Source of the DNA: Quillaja saponaria
Taxonomy: Eukaryota; Streptophyta; Magnoliopsida; Fabales; Quillajaceae
Direction: 5' to 3'
Assembly (NCBI GenBank): GCA_029379385.1
Contig: CM055612.1
Span: forward strand, 5,208,001-5,272,000
Length of the DNA stretch: 64,000 bases
The notes under the pieces were generated by a model. It did no database searches, was not told where the DNA came from, and saw nothing but the letters and a program-made list of their open reading frames with translations. Of this stretch, positions 48,853 through 64,000 are shown one piece after another. The stretch's first letter is position 1, and every line of letters begins with the position of its first letter. A program made the translations under genes and the position numbers.

Positions 48853-51569
48853 TTAAATTGTTAAGCAAGGTACTTTAGGAGCAGTGAGGGTAGATTTTCC
48901 TTGAGCATTGCTGCATGATGCCACAACCTGTTTTCCAAGGACTGAGGATGTTATTCTAACACTGTCCATCAAAATGTTGGTGCAATTTATTGATGCACAA
49001 TTGAAAACAATGACTTCCTCACTGGCACAAATTCCTTCTATACCCTTATATGTCACATGGCTAATAGCTACAGCTGATGACTGCCACAATATATAAATCA
49101 TTGTTCACAATAAATAAATATTATTCAATAACTTATAGGATTGATTAGACAAAATTAAGATTGAAAACCATGTATAAGGTTTACATGTTTGTAACTGGTT
49201 TTGTAGTACCTTTATTGGCCTTGGACATGGGTGCCTACCATTGCAATAGAACTAGTCAACAACAATAGGATTTTTGGATTCAGTAAGTTTAATTTGCTCA
49301 AAGAATATGTTCCTTGCATACCCTGAACCACCCTGACAAAAAGAAAAAGAAAAATCAGACTTAGAGTTGGAGAAAGTTAAGATAAAAAATAATAATAATA
49401 ATGTTAAAAAAAAATTGACACCCATGTCTTTCTCTTATTTGAAAGTTAAAAAAAAAAAAAAAGGGAGAGGAGATGAAAGGATAATGTATATTTCTTCTTT
49501 GGGAGTTGGGGAGAAAAGAGAGAAGATGATAAAATATTTATATTTTTATGATTTTGTCCTTAAAATATTTTAATTGAGTTTTAGTAAATATTCAATAAAA
49601 AGGATAGTGATATATTTGGCACTGCAATAAGAAATTATAAAGTACTTATCATCTCATTCCAAATCCTCCCAATTTAGAGAAATTAAAATTTTGAGGTTTG
49701 GAGAGATACATATATTTCTCTATTTCCTCTCCCTTCATTAAAAACAAAAAAAAAAAAAGCTAATAAACAAGAGAAAAGATACACTGCCCTCTGCTCCGCT
49801 TTAAGGGAATGAGACGCTTACATAAGCAATGATTATATCATCTAATATTTTATCATATCAATTTATTTCTCTCTTCTTTGATCTAATCTTTCTCAAAACA
49901 AATTAATTAAGAAAACATAAATATTTTAGTGGTATCTTAATAATACTTGCTAAGACACAATAACTACAGTTATTTAAATTTAAATATTAAATAATATTAA
50001 TTAATAACTATAAAATTATTTTCAATCATAACAATTAATGTATATTTTACATGTAATTTTTTAAGAATATTTCTTAAATGTGCCACAAGGGCATTTGTTA
50101 AAGTGAAATAAATATGACTTTTAGTAATTGAAATTTTCTGAAAGTAATAATTTATATATTAAATAACACTAAAATTATAAGCAATTACCATAATAAATAT
50201 TATAAACTTTTTATAGTTGTTGAGGTGTTATAAATATATATTTAACAGTAACGATTTATTACTCCTTAACAAGAACCATAAGAATACTTGTTGAATTAAA
50301 ATAATATTTTTAAGAACGCCTTTTAAAAAGAAGAGTTATTTTTTGATACACTACTAGTTGTATAAATTTATACACTATATATAAAAATAATTATTACACG
50401 TACACCAACCCACTAGATTAAAATTAAGGGTGTTAATATAAACATGTCACACATTCTTATTCACTAACTTGTAAGAATTAGATACACTCACAAAGCATAT
50501 ATTAATTTTAAAAAAGAAAAACACACACAAAGATTATATATAAATTCTAATTTGGCAAGCAAGCTCACCTGCCAAGTCTTGATCCGTGCTCCAGACATTG
50601 TTCCAGTGAAGTTACAGTATTGAACATGTACTTCTTCAACTTCATCACCACACCCATCTTCTCCCAGAATTCCAACACTACAACAATTTAAAATAAGATA
50701 TATAGAGAGTATTAATTCTTAATTTATATAAAATTTCACATTTTATGATAATTCTGAAATCTAACCTTATGCCACGTCCCGGACCACATGTAACACCGGT
50801 GATATTAATGTAAGAAGAGTTTCCTTCGATTGGGATACAGTCATCACATACGATTTGATTTGATTTAATTACGATATACATATTAAGGTTTATGAATTCA
50901 GAATATTATTTCAAATTATATTTTTTGTTACCGGTTCCAATGAAACAATTGTGAATGTTGACATGATTCAAGGAAGAGATCTCAATTCCATCAGTATTAG
51001 GACTTGACTGAGGAGCTGATATCTTGAGATGTATCAGATAAGCTTGCACCATTGCTATTAAATATCGTAATATGATTTCTTGGGCTGTTAAGATGACTGA
51101 GCTTCCTTAATTTGACATTAGCACAGTTGTGCAATAAAAGAGCCTGCAGCTCAAATGTATAATTAGTAAAACAAATTAATCAATTGGACAGTTTGTGCAC
51201 AATGTAATTAATTGTAAGTATATTATATATCTTAGACTATACTCTTACCGTTGGTCTATGGCAGTGTGTTTTTCTCTGCAAATCAAGTACAACAATACCT
51301 TTTGAATTAATGAGATTTCGTAAAAACATTATCTGAAATTTAACAACACGAGAACATTTAAATCTGGAATTAAACTCTATATATAATTGAAATTTACGTA
51401 CATCATATGCTATAAGTTTAGGATGATGCCACCAAATTGATCCTTGACCATCAATGGTGCCTGATCCATCGATAACGAAATTGTTCACATTGAAGAATCG
51501 TATCCAACTATTTGAGTCACAATTTACCCATTCTTTGAGATCAGAAGGTGCTATAATAGTCCCCGAAAT
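48853..51569 (-). pseudogene. Polygalacturonase pseudogene (exons 3-9 of the tandem copy)
   Basis: Remnants of seven exons align with the neighbouring intact gene: 51569-51411, 51275-51249 (27 nt), 51143-50932, 50847-50766, 50677-50569, 49332-49210 and 49080-48853. Lesions relative to the neighbour: no counterpart of exons 1-2 (signal peptide lost); a 4-bp insertion in exon 5 (about 51031-51036) that shifts the frame just before N-T-D-G; the acceptor of exon 6 changed from TAG to TAT (50848-50850); the catalytic-motif His of G-H-G replaced by Arg (GPGRG); and a CAG-to-TAG stop in exon 8 (49252-49254). The donor after exon 3 is also changed from GT to GC. No functional GH28 enzyme can be made. 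Confidence 0.93.
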
Positions 51570-52771
51570 CTGCTTAATACAATGAGATTAATTAGTTATA
51601 ATTGCCAAATGTATAGAATTAGCAATTAATTAATCGCAATGAACATAATTCATAAAGCATATATAGGAATATTCTAACAAATGCATCGATATTACGTACA
51701 ACTAGTTAACATTTATCAAATTATTTTTAATCAACGGTGCATTATTTTAATGTGATATAAATATTGTTTAAAATTTACTACATGCATATAGAGTAATATA
51801 GACAAGATTTTAGTACCACGTAATTAATAAATTGTTACTGTAAAAATATTTTGAATTCTAGATAATAAGAAAAAAAATTACATGGGTTATGACCAAGGCT
51901 TAATTAGCCTAATATATATATTGCTAGCTATATAGTCATAGCTACACTAATTAAAAGAGGTGAAAGAACATGGGGTAGTTGATTTCAACTGATAAATTGT
52001 CCCAAATATTTAGAATCCAATTCTGCTTTCACTCTAGCTAAATGAAGGATTTATGAAAAATGAGTGAATTATTTCTTATTATGTAATTCATAGATTTAAT
52101 GAAAGAAAAGAAAAAAAATTAAAAGAAGAGAAAAGGCTTGTTTACCATTGCAACACAAGTTAGAGAAGATGGATACAAATTTTCCATTTGGAATGGGATG
52201 ATTTATAATGCGAAGTCAAAAGCAAATAAGGAATGTGAATTGAAATCATGTGTTTCCAATTATGTGTGCAATTAATTATAATAAGTAAATAATGTATATG
52301 AAAATTGTTTTGTGGTAAGCTCTAATGTATTATATAATTATTATCGAAGAGTTAGATGAATATGATAATATGTAATTATTTTGACACATCAACTGACACT
52401 TACTATTTTAAAAGCTTAAACAAGTTAAATATTTGTTAAATTAATTGAAACAAAACAATCATATACTAAATCTTATTGGAAATAATAAATGAAAAAATTA
52501 CTAACTTTAGTTATTTAAGTAATTAACAATTTACATTTTAACATATAATTTTTTTTATTCAAAACTTGAAATGCACTATAAAGGAAAAAAAACAACCCTC
52601 TTAAAATTAAGAATTCCATATTTAAATAGTAATTTGACGATGATAATTAAACGGAAAATGAGATATTTATATTTGTCAAAGTTTCATTGGGGGTGAACAT
52701 CACAAAATCATTTGATATATTAATAATCTTCCATGGTCGTACACAAAATTTTCACTTATTTTGGTTGTGTT
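51570..52771. other. Spacer between the two polygalacturonase copies
   Basis: AT-rich. Around 52140-52260 the sequence resembles the promoter of the intact copy (GATTTATAA, TCAAAAGCAAATAAGGAAT), so the duplication included upstream DNA although exons 1-2 are absent. 52600-52771 mirrors the 3' flank seen at 48690-48852, marking the other edge of the duplicated unit. Confidence 0.6.
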
Positions 52772-55594
52772 TCACCTACTTAAAGTGTTAATTAAGCAAG
52801 GCACTTTAGGAGCAGTGAAGGTAGATTTTCCTTGAGCATTGCTGCATGAGGCCACAACCTGTTTTCCAAGGACTGAGGAGGTTATTCTAACGTTGTCCAT
52901 CACAATGTTGGTGCAATTTAGTGATGCACAATTGAAAACAATGGCTTCCTCACTGGCACAGGTTCCTCCTACACTCTTGTATGTCACATTGCTAACAGCT
53001 ACAGCTGATGGCTGCCACAATATATATATATATATATATATATAATTAGTAATTTTTCAAAATATAATAAGTAAATTCAATAACATTTAGGGTTAGGGAA
53101 ACTAAGATTAAAAACCATAGGTATAGGTTTATATATGTTTGTGCATGCATGACTTGTACCTTTATTGGCCTTGGACATGGATGCCTACCATTGCAGTAGA
53201 ACTGGTCAATAACAATAGGATTTTTTGATTCAATAAGTTTAATTTGTTCAAAGAATATGTTCCTTGCATACCCTGAACCACCCTGACAAAAAGAAAAAGA
53301 AAAATCAGACCAAGGTTTGGAGAAAGTTAAGATAAAGAAACAAACAAATATAATTATAATTTGTCACCCCTTAATGAGTGTAGTTCCCCAACTGTTTATG
53401 AGATAATTGAATTTGTTGCCACTAGATGAGTAACAAAATTAAAACACAAATTAGTATAATATGAAAAGCACACACCAATGAATTGTCTCGAATAAAGACA
53501 AAACTATTTTGAAGACAAGTTTTTCCTAACTTGTGTGGAAGATGCACTTATTTAGATCAAATATAATTAAAAATCATTAAAATTAATTTACTTATAATTA
53601 TTACTACAAAGTTGTTTATAACTATAAGAAACATCTACGTGCTGCATAAATGAATTTTTATGTGGATGGCAATCAACTAATAAAGAGTATAACCCCGTTG
53701 TTCTTTTTTATAATTGATTATCGTGCATATAATATTAATTCATATATATCATCATCTTAAATAAAAGAAAAAGTTATTCTATTAATTCGACATGCTCACC
53801 TCCCATGTTTTTATCCGTGCTCCATACATGGTTTCAGTGAAATTACAGTATTGAACATGTACTTCTTCAACTGCATCATGACACCCATGCTCTCCCAAAC
53901 TTCCAACACTACAACAATTAATTAAAGAAGCATATATATATATATATATATATTTCACAATTTTATGGTATGTCTGAAAAATGGATATGAATCCTCTCCT
54001 GTTCTTTAAAACAGGAGAATGATCTGTTCTTTCGATTTGATCCAAGGATCAAACAATGTTTACAATAAATACACTTATAGGAAAAAGAAAGAGAAATCTT
54101 TAGACTGGAACAAATCCCTCTTATGCGCAAGAGAGAATGCAAATCCATCTCAAAACAAACCTTATGCCATGGCCTGGACCACATGCAACACCTGTGATAT
54201 TGATGTAAGAGGAATTTCCTTTGATGGCAATGCAGTCATCACCTACAATTTAGTTTAATTTAATTATTTATTATAGTTCAAATGAATGATAACAGATAAA
54301 ATTAATAACTTTTTGTTACCAGTTCCAATGAAACAATCGCGAATGTTGACGTGACTTGATGAAGAAATATCAATTCCATCAGTATTAGGACTTGATTGTG
54401 GTGCAGATATTTTGAGTTGAGATAACTTTACACCATTGCTGTTATCTATACTAATATGAATTCTTGGGCTGTTAACATGATTCAGCTTACTTAATTCAGC
54501 ATTAGCACAGTTGTTCAAGAAAAGAGCCTGCACAAATATTTAGTATCACTTATTATCAATAAATACATTTTAGGCACAATGTTAATTGTAATTAATGTAA
54601 CTTAACTTTACCTTCGGTCTATTGCAGGTTGTCAATCCCTGTAAATCATTATCGGAGAAACTTGGATTATGAGAAGATTCAAATTCGATTTAATTAAATA
54701 ATTTAATTTTTTTTAATGGGTATTTTAAAAATATTTAAGTAAGATATTGTATTAAATAAAAGGATATGAAAACATATATACTCGAAGTTCAGGTTGATTC
54801 CACCAAATAGATCCTTGGCCATTGATAGTGCCTGATCCATCAATAACGAGATTGTTCACACTTGAGAATATTATCCAACTATTTGCGTGACAATTTTCCC
54901 AATCTTTCAGTGCAGAAGGTGCTATAATAGTCCCTGAAATCTACTTAGTAAACAAGACAATGTAAATTAGTACCATAAAGAAACAATAATTAATAATGTT
55001 ACTTGCAAAAATTTCTTTTATAGCAGGCAAATCATATAGTCTTATATGAAAAATAATCTCACACGATATTTATTATTTTATATTTTAAGAATTCTGTGCA
55101 TGGAGCAAAATGTTTCGTGCACGTAATCTCACCCATACTTATCAGATAAAACTTTTTTTATAGTTTTTATCGCACGCATGAAAATACAAAGTTTAGTTAA
55201 TTAATTACCTGCACATGAACACTGTTAGAAAAACATGGACCCTCAAAATTTACAGGCTTCAACATGAATGTTCTACCCCTTGGAATAAGAAGTGTTGGTA
55301 TGCCACCCTTGGCTCCACAAACAGCTTGCCACGCTTTCATAAAGGCCTTTCAATTTTAGACAAAAAGAATTAAGACACATACACTGGGAATCACAGTCAA
55401 ATTACTAATTGAAGCAATAAAAGTAAAATTGCCTGTGAATCGTCTGTATGATCATTTCCAACAGCACCAAAATTAAGCACATCAAAACTATTTGATGCTC
55501 CCCCCACTAAACTTTCATGGCCAAAACCAGTGATCATAACAATGCCAAGTACAAGAGCCAAGAAAAAGTGATAAAAAGGCTTTGTTTTCTCCAT
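52772..55594 (-). CDS. Polygalacturonase, GH28 (9 exons)
   Basis: Exons 55594-55433, 55346-55209, 54940-54782, 54638-54612 (27 nt), 54527-54320, 54242-54161, 53908-53800, 53282-53160 and 53011-52772 give 415 residues. An N-terminal hydrophobic signal peptide ([12 protein letters not shown], [20 protein letters not shown]) is followed by [18 protein letters not shown] and the right-handed beta-helix. All GH28 motifs are present: SPNTDGID (D212), GTGDDC (D233, D234), GPGHGIS (H256) and RIKTW (R290, K292). It should hydrolyse homogalacturonan in the wall. No N-terminal propeptide is evident, so it fits the shorter clades. Intron 1 uses a GC donor (CAG|GCAATT). A broken tandem copy lies downstream on the same strand. 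Confidence 0.93.
53021..53044. repeat. (TA)n microsatellite in polygalacturonase intron 8
   Basis: 24 bp of alternating TA immediately upstream (in gene sense) of the exon 9 acceptor. It is absent at the matching place in the pseudogene copy, so it expanded after the duplication. Confidence 0.88.
53932..53953. repeat. (TA)n microsatellite in polygalacturonase intron 6
   Basis: About 22 bp of alternating AT, 25 bp upstream (gene sense) of the exon 7 acceptor. Absent at the matching place in the pseudogene. Confidence 0.88.
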
Positions 55595-55639
55595 TGTATG
55601 TTAATGTAATTATGCAAGTTATTGGAATTAGGTGAATGA

Positions 55640-55648
55640 TTTATAAAG
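55640..55648 (-). promoter_or_regulatory. TATA box of the intact polygalacturonase
   Basis: Minus-strand TTTATAAAT lies about 48 bp upstream of the ATG, implying a very short 5' UTR. The same element and flank occur upstream of the pseudogene copy near 52201. Confidence 0.5.
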
Positions 55649-55659
55649 TCAATTCAAAA

Positions 55660-57038
55660 GCAAATAAGGAATTGGAATTAATTGAATATATGTGTCAACA
55701 ATTAAATATTTATCAAAAATTAAAGCAAAAAATATTTATTGTATTTTTAACATTTATTAAGCTATATTCTGCATTTACTCACTCTTAAGCAAACTTATCT
55801 ATATGATCACAATGTTAAAAAACGGTGCTATCCATATAAAGGGCTTGCATCTTGTCACGATATGTAAACATAAATCGTTACACTTAAAGCCGACTTAATT
55901 AATGTGAGATATTCACATACATCAATTCTCAGTGATAAACAATTTAGGGTAAAGCGTTTTCTTATTCATGAATCATGCAAATCGTTTATGTAAATCATCA
56001 AACATTTGATTTACAAGCCAAAGGTACAAATGATGTTTTTCTAAATCAATTATTATCTCTAAAATAAAAGAATTACCTTTGAACAAAATATCATTTAGTT
56101 CATTCTCTCTGTTTGACAGACAAAAATAAAATAAAATTGAGCTACAAATATATTTTCTTTTCTACTGTAGTCTCATTCCATCTCTATCTCTTTGGCTTGG
56201 GAAAATAAAAAACTGTTTTTTAGGACACTTTATTTCTTAAAAAAATAAAAGAAAGTGGGTCGATTTTTTTCCGTCTTCAGACTGTTTCTGAACTCGAAAT
56301 ATCTTGACACCTTAACCTTTGTGGATAGTGAGAGATGAAAAAACCTACAAAAGAACACTTGAACTAGCAACTTCCAGTGAAATGTTAATGGTTTTTTAGA
56401 GGGTACTGTCCTTTTTCTTTTAATTTGAGCAGATGCACACCCTTTATACTCAAATTAAAAGAAAAATACTGCTTTATACTAAAATTAAAAGAAAAACATT
56501 GCTAATAATATATCATGCTTTATACTAGAGATGAAGCTTTTGGTGCCATTTTCCATTCAGTGTAGTAATACACTTGGATCGAAATAAAATTCACTTGTAA
56601 ATAGCTAGCCTCTACGAAGAAAAAAAAAAGGCACTGGGAAATGACACGGAAATAAAACTCAATCTAGTCGGTCGCTATGAAACCATTTTGAAATCAAAGG
56701 GTACCTGAACTAACGCAGGCATAAAATATAACCTATGGTCTCCAACATGCAACAATAAGTAAAAATTGATTCAACAAAAGTTCAAAGGGAAATGACACGG
56801 ATCCCTGGAGCAAATCTACGTAACACATAATACAGCAAGATCAACCTCATAATATCAGAACCATTACGACGCCAAGTTCCAATAGAGGAAGAGGCTTCGA
56901 TTTTTTGTAGAAACTACAGTGATTCAAAATAAGTGGACCAGAATAGAGCATGTGCTTCTTGGAAGCCTCGTGTTGTAATCTGAGCGCAACACCTACTTCT
57001 ACCATAGAAGAAAGTGAACTATGGACCCGTGATCTCCA
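55660..57038. other. Spacer; UAP56 3' UTR
   Basis: No gene seen. 56380-56530 contains short direct repeats of TTTATACTAAAATTAAAAG. 56600-57038 is probably 3' UTR of the minus-strand UAP56 gene. Confidence 0.5.
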
Positions 57039-62298
<5,260 letters not shown>

Positions 62299-63733
62299 AT
62301 TCTACAAACAGAATAAAAAAAATATTTCAAAAAACTAAACTTTTAAGACCAAATTCAAACGGAGAAACAAACTAGGGTTCAAAGTAAACTGACGATCACA
62401 TAGATAAAGTAAGAGATAATAGGGTTCTATGTGAGGCATAGAAAGAGTACCTGCTAGAATATTCTGAATGAAAAATGAAGCTAGGGTTAGGGTTTCAAGA
62501 GTCTGCAAATGAAATTTGTTAGCTCAAAACAAATTTGGGAAAGAGATCTCAGAGAACAAATTATTGCGAGAGAGTGAGAGAGAGAGAGAGAGAGATAACG
62601 CAAGGCTTGTGGATTGGGGGCGAATTATATAGGCAAGCGCGACATTCGCTAATTGCCGTAAATGCCACTGAATATGGTTCTTATTCACGAAAAGGCATAC
62701 CCCTCAACTGCCTCAAAAGACAGTGGTAATGCAAAAGTAAAAAATACATGTAGATTGAGCTCGGGAATGCATTTGATTTGATTAGGTCTGTTCTTAATTT
62801 CTTAAAATTTTAAAATAATAACTATGTTTTTTTTTTTTGTCTTCAAAGTTAAAAATATTAAAAAAAATTAAGTAGTTTGACAATTTCAATTTATAAGTTT
62901 TTAATTTGAGTGTCTTAATAAATAAAAACGTGAATACGGTCAATACCTATTTTGAAAATACTTTTCATGTTAAACTTCTCAAACAAAAATTAACTCAAAA
63001 TTTTACAAATACAATATATTTGTTATAGAATATGTTTATCTTTTTATTATATTTTTGAAAAAAATTTAAAATAAAAAGAAAAGCAGTGCAATATCTAAAT
63101 AATACAATGGAGGTTTTAATAATTTAATTTTTAATTAATATGTAAATCCTCCATAATTTAACCTATTTGCCTACCAGCTAATTTCTTTTGTATTCAACGT
63201 AAATCCTCAATAATCTCACAGATTTACCTTTTATTTATTTTGTTGGTAATTAACACTTAGACGATTTACTTACAAAATAAAATTATTTGTAACTAGCAAC
63301 GTGACTTACTTATAGATTATTATTATTTGTAATTGACAAGAGTTTAGGCGATTTGCTTACTAATTACTTAGATGCTACATATGTCTTCTATGTTCTCACC
63401 ATTACCATATATAATTATTAATGCTTCTAATGATAATGTATTGTATATTATTTTGATTTGTAAACCATTCTGTGAGCTGCCATATATGCTCCAGTATGAA
63501 CACTTGTTAATCTCACATTTTAAAAGATTAATTGATCAAAAGTAGGATAGTCACACACAAGCCAGTATTTGAACTTCTTGACTTCTTGTTGAAGAGGCCT
63601 ATATATAACAATAAAATGTTCCAGAACATTATTTTAAAGGATTTCAGTAAACCTGTGAATACCAAAATCTTTTATTCTGCATAACTTTATGCAGTCATTG
63701 TATGCAAATTTCTTATTATGGTCATTTGAGATT
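62299..63733. other. UAP56 promoter and AT-rich spacer
   Basis: 62299-62640 is the likely UAP56 5' UTR and core promoter, including a (GA)n tract. 62760-63480 is very AT-rich. 63480-63733 should be the 3' UTR of the carboxylesterase gene. Confidence 0.5.
62568..62594. repeat. (GA)n tract upstream of UAP56
   Basis: A GAGA run with one interruption, about 270 bp before the UAP56 ATG. On the gene's sense strand it is a (CT)n repeat, common in plant core promoters and leaders and able to bind GAGA-type factors. Confidence 0.8.
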
Positions 63734-64000
63734 CTAATGACTCATCAAGAACTCACTCATCTGCCTTTGGAGTAAATATGTTGCTTCTGATTTAGGATTA
63801 AATACATGAAACACATGTGACTCGCCCTCTGTCTCAACCAGCTTCACCTCTTTTACACCTTTGTTTTTCATGAATTCTGCATACTTAACTCCTCTTTCTT
63901 TCAAGAAGTCCAAACCAGCAACATAGACCACAACAGCTGGGAACTGAATCCATTCAGTCATAGACAGTTCAATCTTCTCAAAATTACAACCAAAATAGTC
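63734..64000 (-). CDS. Carboxylesterase (CXE), alpha/beta-hydrolase, C-terminal part
   Basis: 88 residues up to a stop, open to the window edge and in frame there, so the 5' part lies beyond 64000. It starts DYFGCNFEKIELSMTEW and contains the family blocks FPAVVVYVAGLDFLKERG (with the catalytic Asp of G-L-D) and GESHVFHVF (with the catalytic His), ending LLQRQMSEFL. The nucleophilic GDSAG and oxyanion HGGG motifs lie outside the window. It resembles tobacco hsr203J-like plant CXEs, soluble serine esterases often induced in defence. The substrate cannot be told. Confidence 0.88.
   Translation of the reverse strand, partial: DYFGCNFEKIELSMTEWIQFPAVVVYVAGLDFLKERGVKYAEFMKNKGVKEVKLVETEGESHVFHVFNPKSEATYLLQRQMSEFLMSH

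Overview
The window is nuclear DNA from a flowering plant, almost certainly a eudicot and probably a rosid. The genes are split by AT-rich GT-AG introns, the spacers are AT-rich with poly(T), (TA)n and (GA)n tracts, and the products are plant-specific (HY5, OCP3, cellulose synthase, polygalacturonase, plant natriuretic peptide). There is no operon structure, CRISPR array or phage. The species cannot be fixed from the sequence alone.

Layout, left to right. 170-2607 (+): OCP3-type homeodomain protein. 5625-7915 (+): the light-signalling bZIP factor HY5. 10188-17504 (+): a 14-exon cellulose synthase of the CESA1 type. 18497-20548 (+): a small Alba-domain protein. 21311-24497 (-): a BT1/SHS1-type adenylate carrier. 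27395-28052 (+): a plant natriuretic peptide/EG45-like protein. 28-36 kb: mostly decayed DNA holding an AFG1-like ATPase pseudogene fragment, short duplications and an unidentified ORF. 36580-37629 (-): an intronless sugar-phosphate/nucleotide-sugar transporter. 37.6-44.6 kb: repeats, a tRNA-Gly(TCC) and an L-type lectin receptor kinase pseudogene. 44646-45488 (-): an intronless RRM protein. 48853-51569 (-): a broken polygalacturonase, and 52772-55594 (-) its intact tandem copy. 57039-62298 (-): the RNA helicase UAP56. 63734-64000 (-): the 3' end of a carboxylesterase that runs off the window.

The gene order is informative. From memory, the Arabidopsis counterparts fall alternately on two paralogous segments: OCP3, HY5, the transporter and UAP56 on chromosome 5 (about At5g11170-11270), and CESA1, BT1, the transporter and polygalacturonase on chromosome 4 (about At4g32370-32410). 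The window looks like the unfractionated ancestral order of both.

The genes do not form one pathway. Several are wall-related (CESA1, polygalacturonase, possibly the transporter) and two are nuclear regulators of light or defence (HY5, OCP3). I found no undescribed multi-gene system. The most notable signals are a LINE-like 3' end with a 10-bp target duplication inside a HY5 intron, a polygalacturonase pseudogene whose lesions can be read base by base against its neighbour, three GC-AG introns, an overlapping second reading frame at the Alba start, and several local tandem duplications. All exon boundaries were placed by eye from splice consensus, reading-frame continuity and family length.
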